Of a stretch of 12,716 nucleotides of DNA, positions 8,356-12,716 are shown piece by piece. The position numbers and the translations under genes were made by a program. This DNA is from Desulfobulbaceae bacterium. GTDB lineage: Bacteria > Desulfobacterota > Desulfobulbia > Desulfobulbales > Desulfocapsaceae. The stretch is taken from the NCBI GenBank assembly GCA_031256095.1, contig JAIRRG010000115.1, forward strand, positions 1 through 12,716, given 5' to 3'. The notes under the pieces were generated by a model, which saw nothing but the letters and a program-made list of their open reading frames with translations, searched no databases and was not told where the DNA came from. How positions within the stretch are numbered: the stretch's first letter is position 1; each line of letters starts with the position of its first letter.

Positions 8356-9209
8356 GAGAGTGTTTCCTGGTTAAAAAAATTGGCGACCAGAGGTATCGCT
8401 TCGTCCGGCGCGTCTTCCAAAAGATAGTGACCGGCACGACTGAGGCAATGGCTGGCCGCCTTCGGAAACCGCCGACGCCATTCATCCAAAAAACGCCAAT
8501 CGAAGCAAAAATCCCGTCCACCCCAAACAAAGAGCATCGGCTTATGTCCCAGAGCGGGCAAAAGTCTGTCTATTTCTTTCAGCAATTGATAACTGGGGTG
8601 ATTCGGCGACATCGGAATATCCTCGACAAAACCGGCAATGCCGACCCGGTTTTCCCAGGAATCATAAGGAGATTCCAGCGCCCGCCGCGCTGGCAGCGGC
8701 TTTGGCTTGACGGCGGCCATGAAACGGGCGGCTATGACAAACAGATTTAGCCTCCGAACAAGGAATTTGCCCAGCCACGGCAGACGGCAGAGGGCAATGC
8801 GCCTGGCCAGGCGAGGAAAAGGGAAGGCGGCGGTATTCATCAGCACGCATTTTTCCAGCCGTTCCGGCTCGACCACCGCCGCCGCCAAGCCAATCGCCCC
8901 GCCCCAATCGTGGGCAACCAGGGAAAAGCGATCGACGCCGCAATGCCGTAAAAGGCTGAGGAAATTGTCGCGGTGCCGCCATAGGGCGTAGGGGTATTTT
9001 TGCGGTTTATCGGACAGGCCACAGCCGATATGGTCGGGAACGAGCACCCGGTAATTTCGGGCCAGAACCGGGATCAGCCGCCGGTACATATATGACCAGG
9101 TGGGATTGCCATGGAGCAGTGCCACCACCGGTCCTTGGCCCTCGTCGAGATAATGCAAGCGTTGCCCGTTTAGGTCGATATAATGCGGAGAGAAAGGATA
9201 TTCGTACAC
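8352..9209 (-). CDS. oleB: OleB: beta-lactone decarboxylase (alpha/beta hydrolase)
   Basis: The protein is of the haloalkane dehalogenase type and would decarboxylate the beta-lactone from OleC to a long-chain cis-olefin. From the GTG chosen here (285 residues) it opens with YEYPFSPHYIDLNG, as OleB proteins do. It then shows HGNPTWSYMYR (33-43; oxyanion region), the nucleophile Asp101 in AHDWGG with Trp102 next to it, a likely acid Asp233 in GGRD, and the catalytic His261 in AGHYLLED. The frame is open to a GTG at 9263 (303 residues). The extra 18 residues look unlike the family, and the best upstream promoter would start RNA near 9260, so the shorter form is preferred. Neither start has a clear Shine-Dalgarno site. 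It is the first gene of the operon; no oleA precedes it. Confidence 0.92.
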   Translation of the reverse strand: MYEYPFSPHYIDLNGQRLHYLDEGQGPVVALLHGNPTWSYMYRRLIPVLARNYRVLVPDHIGCGLSDKPQKYPYALWRHRDNFLSLLRHCGVDRFSLVAHDWGGAIGLAAAVVEPERLEKCVLMNTAAFPFPRLARRIALCRLPWLGKFLVRRLNLFVIAARFMAAVKPKPLPARRALESPYDSWENRVGIAGFVEDIPMSPNHPSYQLLKEIDRLLPALGHKPMLFVWGGRDFCFDWRFLDEWRRRFPKAASHCLSRAGHYLLEDAPDEAIPLVANFFNQETLS

Positions 9210-9266
9210 GCTTGCGACCAGTGAAGAAGTTAGGGGAAAAGCTCTGTCCCGCCGCGAAAGCACTCA

Positions 9267-9295
9267 AGATGAACACCAGCCACGGCGCTTGTCAA
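9267..9295 (-). promoter_or_regulatory. Candidate promoter of the ole operon
   Basis: On the minus strand a perfect TTGACA (9295-9290) is followed by a 17-base spacer and TCATCT (9272-9267). The -35 is consensus but the -10 is poor, which may mean activation or a weak promoter. Transcription would begin near 9260, just inside the longest possible oleB frame. Confidence 0.4.
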
Positions 9296-9381
9296 CGTTT
9301 TTGCCGTCTTTTTCGCTGATGGCGGCGACATCTGCCGTTTACCGGGAAACGGACATTTAGCTGTCAAGCCGGTGAATTTGC

Positions 9382-9409
9382 TTGACGTTATAGCGAAGAA
9401 GAATAGAAT
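9382..9409 (+). promoter_or_regulatory. Promoter of the Pal-like lipoprotein gene
   Basis: TTGACG (9382-9387), a 16-base spacer and TAGAAT (9404-9409) form a good sigma-70-type promoter. The 5' leader would be about 70 bases and ends in AAAGGAGAC, a strong ribosome site 3 bases before ATG 9487. Confidence 0.6.
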
Positions 9410-9486
9410 GCAACACGGTATGCGGAAGGAAGTTTCAGCGGAATGGGCCGTGAGTATTTTCCGCTTTCAACAGTAAAGGAGACAGT

Positions 9487-10104
9487 ATGAGTACGCATAT
9501 GATGAAGCCATTGGCCGTTTTCCTGCTGGTTGGTTGCTTGCTGGTGGGTCTTGGCGCCTGCACAAAAAAGACCCTGATCCCGCCGGATAGCGCCGCCGGC
9601 GCTGGTGGCGCCGCCAGCAACTATCCCGCCGCCGACCGCTACAGCGAGGGCAACCTGCCGCCAGAAGGGAAACTGGATGACTCCTTTGACAAAAACGGCA
9701 GCGGCGCCGCCAGCGGCAACGACGCGGCAATGAACCAGTCGGACGAATACAAGCACGCCCATGGCCGCTGCTCGGAAGGGTTTAGCCCCATCTATTTCGA
9801 ATACGATTCGGCGAACATTCCCTCGTCGATGCGTGACCACATGGAGGCCAATGCCGCCTGGCTGCGCAGCAATTCGCAATCACATGTGGTGATCGAAGGC
9901 AACACCGACGTTCGCGGCACCAACGAATACAACCTATCCCTGGGTGAACGCCGCGCCTTGGCCGCCAAACGCTACCTGGTCAAATTGGGTATCGATGGCG
10001 GGCGCATCCGGACCGTCTCCCTTGGCAAGGAACGACCGCTGTTTGATGGCTTGACCGAAGATGCCCACGCCCAGAATCGCCGCGACGACTTCATCGCCGA
10101 ATGA
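9487..10104 (+). CDS. OmpA/Pal-like peptidoglycan-associated lipoprotein
   Basis: This 205-residue protein has a lipoprotein signal: a hydrophobic core at 8-22 and lipobox LGAC with the lipid-carrying Cys25. A flexible Gly/Ala/Ser/Asn-rich linker (about 30-95) leads to a C-terminal OmpA-like domain (about 100-203). That domain shows YFEYDSANI (103-111), EGNTDVRGTNEYNLSLGERRA (near 137-157) and GKERP. Asp141 and Arg156 have the spacing of the diaminopimelate-binding pair of OmpA domains. It should tie the outer membrane to peptidoglycan. It is not in a tol-pal operon here: it stands alone, divergent from oleB, with its own promoter and terminator, so it may be a Pal paralogue. The ATG at 9487 is chosen for its AAAGGAG; in-frame ATGs at 9499 and 9502 are less likely. 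Confidence 0.9.
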   Translation: MSTHMMKPLAVFLLVGCLLVGLGACTKKTLIPPDSAAGAGGAASNYPAADRYSEGNLPPEGKLDDSFDKNGSGAASGNDAAMNQSDEYKHAHGRCSEGFSPIYFEYDSANIPSSMRDHMEANAAWLRSNSQSHVVIEGNTDVRGTNEYNLSLGERRALAAKRYLVKLGIDGGRIRTVSLGKERPLFDGLTEDAHAQNRRDDFIAE

Positions 10105-10128
10105 GGATGGTGGCGATATTTTGATGCG

Positions 10129-10162
10129 AAAAGCCCCGCTGAAAACAGCGGGGCTTTTTTTT
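10129..10162 (+). terminator. Strong bidirectional Rho-independent terminator
   Basis: GCCCCGCTG-AAAA-CAGCGGGGC is a perfect 9-base GC-rich stem with a 4-base loop. It is extended by four A on the left and eight T on the right. It ends the Pal-like gene on the plus strand and, with a shorter T run, can also end the convergent hisC-cmk operon on the minus strand. Confidence 0.93.
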
Positions 10163-10217
10163 GCGCACTCGACCAATCCCGAGAAACACCCATAAAACTC
10201 ATCCAGCTGCCAGCACC

Positions 10218-10889
10218 TCATGCGGCTCGCACCCGATCAATAATCATCCGCACCACCTCGGCCTGGGTTTTATCGCTGGTGTCGATGATAACAGCAGTAG
10301 CGGCGGGGCGCAGCCTGGCAATTCGCCGCTTGCTGTCCTGGCGGTCGCGCTGGATGATTTCACGCAAAATTTCCGCCTCGTCAACCCGCTGTCCCATGGC
10401 CTGAAGCTGCAAAGCGCGGCGGCGGGCGCGGATTTCCGGTTTGGCGTCGAGAAAGAACTTGTGGGCGGCATCGGGAAAGACCACCGTTCCCATGTCCCGG
10501 CCTTCGGCCACCACCCGGCCCGTCTCGCCGATCTGCCGTTGCATCGCCCCCAGCTTTTGCCGTACCGGCGGCAAAGCCGATACCCTGGACGAAGCCAGGG
10601 ATATTTCCGGTGAGCGCAGGCGGTTGGTGATATCCAGGCCGTTGATCAAAACTCTGGCGCTACCGTCCTCACTTGGCGCCAACACCAGGTGCAAATCAAT
10701 CAGGGCATGGGCGACCGCCGTACTGTCGGTATCAGAGATACCGGCATCGCCCATGAAAACCGCCACCGCCCGGTACATGGCGCCGGTGTCAAGATAGCTG
10801 TAACCGAGGGCGGCGGCCACCACCCGGCTCACCGATGACTTGCCGACCCCAGCCGGGCCATCTATGGCGATAACCGACAATTCAGGCAC
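10218..10889 (-). CDS. cmk: Cytidylate kinase
   Basis: The enzyme phosphorylates CMP and dCMP with ATP in the cytoplasm, a salvage and RNA/lipid turnover step. Numbered from the GTG chosen here (223 residues), the P-loop GPAGVGKS is at 11-18. DTGAMYRAVA (34-43) and AEGRDMGTVVFPDA (128-141) are the CMP-binding segments, and KFFLDA follows. Length and motifs fit Cmk throughout. The frame stays open to a TTG at 10913, but that start lies inside hisC, has no ribosome site and adds eight unlike residues. The GTG overlaps the hisC stop by eight bases, so the two are translated together. hisC-cmk pairs are known in related bacteria, from memory. Confidence 0.94.
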   Translation of the reverse strand: MPELSVIAIDGPAGVGKSSVSRVVAAALGYSYLDTGAMYRAVAVFMGDAGISDTDSTAVAHALIDLHLVLAPSEDGSARVLINGLDITNRLRSPEISLASSRVSALPPVRQKLGAMQRQIGETGRVVAEGRDMGTVVFPDAAHKFFLDAKPEIRARRRALQLQAMGQRVDEAEILREIIQRDRQDSKRRIARLRPAATAVIIDTSDKTQAEVVRMIIDRVRAA

Positions 10890-11991
10890 GGATTTCCCGC
10901 AGACATTCTTCAATGGCGGCGAGGAAGCGGGCGTTTTCTTCCTCGGTTCCCACCGTTACCCGCAAACAGGACGGATGGCCGTAGGCGCGCATCGAACGGA
11001 TAATCACGCCCTTATACAGCATGGCCTCATACAGACGGTCGGCGTCGGCGTGAATATCAAAGAAGATGAAGTTGGTCTCACTGGGCAGGCAATCGCAGCC
11101 AAGACGGCTGAGGCGGCCGGCGAGAAACTCGCGGCCGCGGCGGTTGCGGGCGACGATATCGTCGAAATATGTCCGATCCTTCAACGCGGCCAAGGCCCCG
11201 GCCTGGGCCAGGCTGTTGACGGTGAAAGGCTGCCGCACCTTTTGCAGACAGGCGGCCACCTCTTTCGCCATCAGGCCATAGCCGAGGCGCAATCCTGGCA
11301 GACCGTAGACCTTGCTAAAAGTGCGCAGGAAGACCACCGGGCAGTGATTTTTCGTGTCGCGGATCAGTGAATTGGTATCCAAATGCAGCGCTGGGCTGGC
11401 GAAATCGATATAGGCCTCGTCGAGCGCCACCACCACCTGTTCCGGCACCTTGGCCAAGAAGCTATAAAGGGCGGCCGGGTCCAGCGCCGAACCACTCGGA
11501 TTATTCGGATTGTCGAGAAAAATCAGCCGCGTGTCGGTCGTGATGGCGGCGAGGACAGCCTCAAGGTCGTGGCGCATACCGATAAGTGGCAAGACCAGGC
11601 AGCGCCCACCCCGCATCTGGGTAAACTTCTGATACATGAGAAAGGACGGATGACTGCAAATCACCTCCAACCCTTCCCTAATAAAGGCTTTGACGAGAAA
11701 TTCTATCATCTCGTTTGAGCCGTTACCCAAGGCGATCTCACTGGCGTCAAGACCATGGTGGGCGGCCAGCGCCTGGGTCAGATAATAGCTTGCCCCATCT
11801 GGATAACGGCGCAGATTGGCCAAAGCGGCGCTGACGGCGGCGATGGCCTTTGGCGATGGCCCCCAAGGATTCTCGTTTGAGGCCAGCTTGATGGAATTTT
11901 TCACCCCGTATTCCCGCTCCAGCTCATCCTGCGGTTTGCCGGGTGGATAGGGGACAATGTTTTCAATGAAATCAGGGATGATGAGTCGCAC
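10882..11991 (-). CDS. hisC: Histidinol-phosphate aminotransferase
   Basis: This PLP enzyme of fold type I transfers an amino group from glutamate to imidazole-acetol phosphate in histidine synthesis. From the GTG chosen here it has 369 residues, close to family length. It shows SNENPWGPSP (38-47), YPDGASYYL, GNGSNEMIE, the PLP-contact NPNNPSG (161-167), DEAYIDF (191-197) and the PLP lysine Lys227 in RTFSKVYGLPGLRLGYG. The late arginine segment LRVTVGTEEEN is present. The frame is open to a TTG at 12060, but the upstream promoter would start RNA near 12038 and the added residues look unlike the family, so GTG 11991 is preferred; it has no clear Shine-Dalgarno site. Other his genes are absent from the window. 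Confidence 0.95.
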   Translation of the reverse strand: MRLIIPDFIENIVPYPPGKPQDELEREYGVKNSIKLASNENPWGPSPKAIAAVSAALANLRRYPDGASYYLTQALAAHHGLDASEIALGNGSNEMIEFLVKAFIREGLEVICSHPSFLMYQKFTQMRGGRCLVLPLIGMRHDLEAVLAAITTDTRLIFLDNPNNPSGSALDPAALYSFLAKVPEQVVVALDEAYIDFASPALHLDTNSLIRDTKNHCPVVFLRTFSKVYGLPGLRLGYGLMAKEVAACLQKVRQPFTVNSLAQAGALAALKDRTYFDDIVARNRRGREFLAGRLSRLGCDCLPSETNFIFFDIHADADRLYEAMLYKGVIIRSMRAYGHPSCLRVTVGTEEENARFLAAIEECLREIRA

Positions 11992-12044
11992 AGGCAAAAC
12001 ACGGGTAGAGGTTGGAAAAATTGACCGCAAAACGGTATGGCGAC

Positions 12045-12075
12045 AAGATAACAAAAACAACTGTTATCTAGACAA
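12045..12075 (-). promoter_or_regulatory. hisC promoter with overlapping dyad (operator candidate)
   Basis: On the minus strand TTGTCT (12075-12070), an 18-base spacer and TTATCT (12051-12046) make a plausible promoter. A perfect 8-base inverted repeat, AGATAACA (12046-12053) and TGTTATCT (12062-12069), fills the spacer and overlaps the -10. A regulator bound there would block RNA polymerase. No known operator family was recognised. Confidence 0.45.
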
Positions 12076-12237
12076 GGCTATCAAAAAACGTCGCCGATGG
12101 CAAGGCCCGGCACCCTCCTGAAAAAAGATGTCAATCTTCTTCAGCCCCAGGCGCGCCATGGCTCCGTTTTTCCCCGAATTTGCCGTAACTACCCAGGACG
12201 CTTTATTATTTGCCGGTCGCAGAAACTAACGATTACC
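12076..12237. other. Intergenic stretch between divergent hisC and gdhA promoters
   Basis: Together with the gdhA leader this gap spans more than 500 bases without a recognisable gene. In this part nothing beyond short AT-rich runs was found on either strand. Confidence 0.4.
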
Positions 12238-12266
12238 GTGACACAAACATGGAGATCATGTATATT
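12238..12266 (+). promoter_or_regulatory. Promoter for gdhA
   Basis: GTGACA (12238-12243), a 17-base spacer and TATATT (12261-12266) differ from consensus by one base in the -35 and one or two in the -10. Transcription would start near 12273, leaving about 335 bases of leader before gdhA. Confidence 0.5.
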
Positions 12267-12272
12267 TGGCTT

Positions 12273-12607
12273 CGTTGAAATGATGAGCAATAAGGGGGAA
12301 TATGCTTGAACCTGGCATATAACAGCGGAAGATATTGAGCTGTGTTTCTTCCGAGTTCTCCAGGATTATCCTGTACGCCGACAAGCCGCATCATGGCGGG
12401 TACGGTTTTGTGGATTTTTTTCCCATATCCCATGAACTCCTCGCCACAATGGAACGGTTTCCGATCCCCCAAAGCGGTCGCTCACTTCATTTCTCGTGCC
12501 GATCCTCCGCTCACGCCTAACGGATGCTGACGGAGCGACTGGATTCTAACAGCCTGTTCGTGTTGGGTGGAATGGGCGCTCTGTATCTTTTTTAAGGAGT
12601 GTGCGAG
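12273..12607 (+). other. Long gdhA leader
   Basis: This leader contains no convincing protein gene. A six-codon frame (12302-12322, MLEPGI) follows AAGGGGGA at short spacing and could be a leader peptide. Weak stems are visible, for example CTCCG / CGGAG near 12505-12535. No known riboswitch class was recognised. Confidence 0.35.
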
Positions 12608-12716
12608 ATGCCTCAAGATTTGAAACAATTTTTATCGTATGTGCAGCAAAAAGATCCCAGCCAGGTGGAGTTTCATCAGGCGGTCACTGAAGTTATGCAA
12701 AGCCTGTGGCCGTTCA
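12608..12716 (+). CDS. gdhA: NADP-type glutamate dehydrogenase, N-terminus (partial)
   Basis: The frame opens at ATG 12608 behind AAGGAG with eight bases between, and runs off the right edge after 36 codons. The residues seen, from LKQFLSYVQQKDPSQVEFHQ to EVMQSLWPF, match the N-terminus of hexameric GdhA (E. coli: SFLNHVQKRDPNQTEFAQ to EVMTTLWPF). The enzyme makes glutamate from 2-oxoglutarate and ammonia. The catalytic core is outside the window, so cofactor use is inferred from the subfamily. The gene is divergent from hisC, an aminotransferase that uses glutamate. Confidence 0.9.
   Translation, partial: MPQDLKQFLSYVQQKDPSQVEFHQAVTEVMQSLWPF

Noticed and set aside
12515..12568. Integron attC-like pair: GCCTAAC at 12515-12521 and GTTGGGT at 12562-12568
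   Set aside because: The outer boxes fit RYYYAAC and GTTRRRY, but they pair only with wobble, the inner L boxes are not complementary, the spacing is shorter than usual, and no integrase or cassette is seen.

Overview
The window looks like chromosomal DNA of a Desulfobacterota bacterium, most likely of the Desulfobulbales. The first 118 bases are the 5' end of a 16S rRNA gene on the minus strand, and their sequence resembles that group. The genes for long-chain olefin synthesis, HypD, histidinol-phosphate aminotransferase with cytidylate kinase, and an OmpA/Pal lipoprotein fit a Gram-negative anaerobe of this kind. The genus cannot be fixed from this sequence alone.

Layout: (1) 1-118, start of 16S rRNA (minus), with a long leader and promoter running back to about 670; the leader holds a boxB-like hairpin followed by a boxA-like element. 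(2) 998-1846 (plus), a DUF169-family gene broken by three single-base insertions. (3) 1884-2960 (minus), a divergent HypD-family gene with no other hydrogenase maturation gene nearby. (4) 3143-4159 (minus), galE, ending at a probable terminator. (5) 9209-4245 (minus), a tight operon oleB-oleC-oleD-bepA in which every junction is a 4-base stop/start overlap. (6) 9487-10104 (plus), a Pal/OmpA-like lipoprotein with a good promoter and a strong bidirectional terminator. (7) 11991-10218 (minus), hisC-cmk with overlapping genes. (8) 12608 to the end (plus), the first 36 codons of gdhA behind a leader of about 335 bases.

The ole genes supply three of the four steps of head-to-head olefin synthesis: OleD reduces the beta-keto acid, OleC closes the beta-lactone and OleB decarboxylates it. 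OleA, which makes the beta-keto acid from two acyl-CoAs, is not here and must be encoded elsewhere if the pathway works. An envelope metalloprotease is co-translated with them, and a peptidoglycan-binding lipoprotein is divergent from them, so this stretch is rich in envelope functions.

I see no defence system, CRISPR array, insertion sequence, tRNA or prophage. The observations most worth following are the orphan HypD with an altered active-site motif, the ole operon that lacks oleA but carries a BepA-type protease, and the DUF169 gene whose three +1 insertions cancel out.
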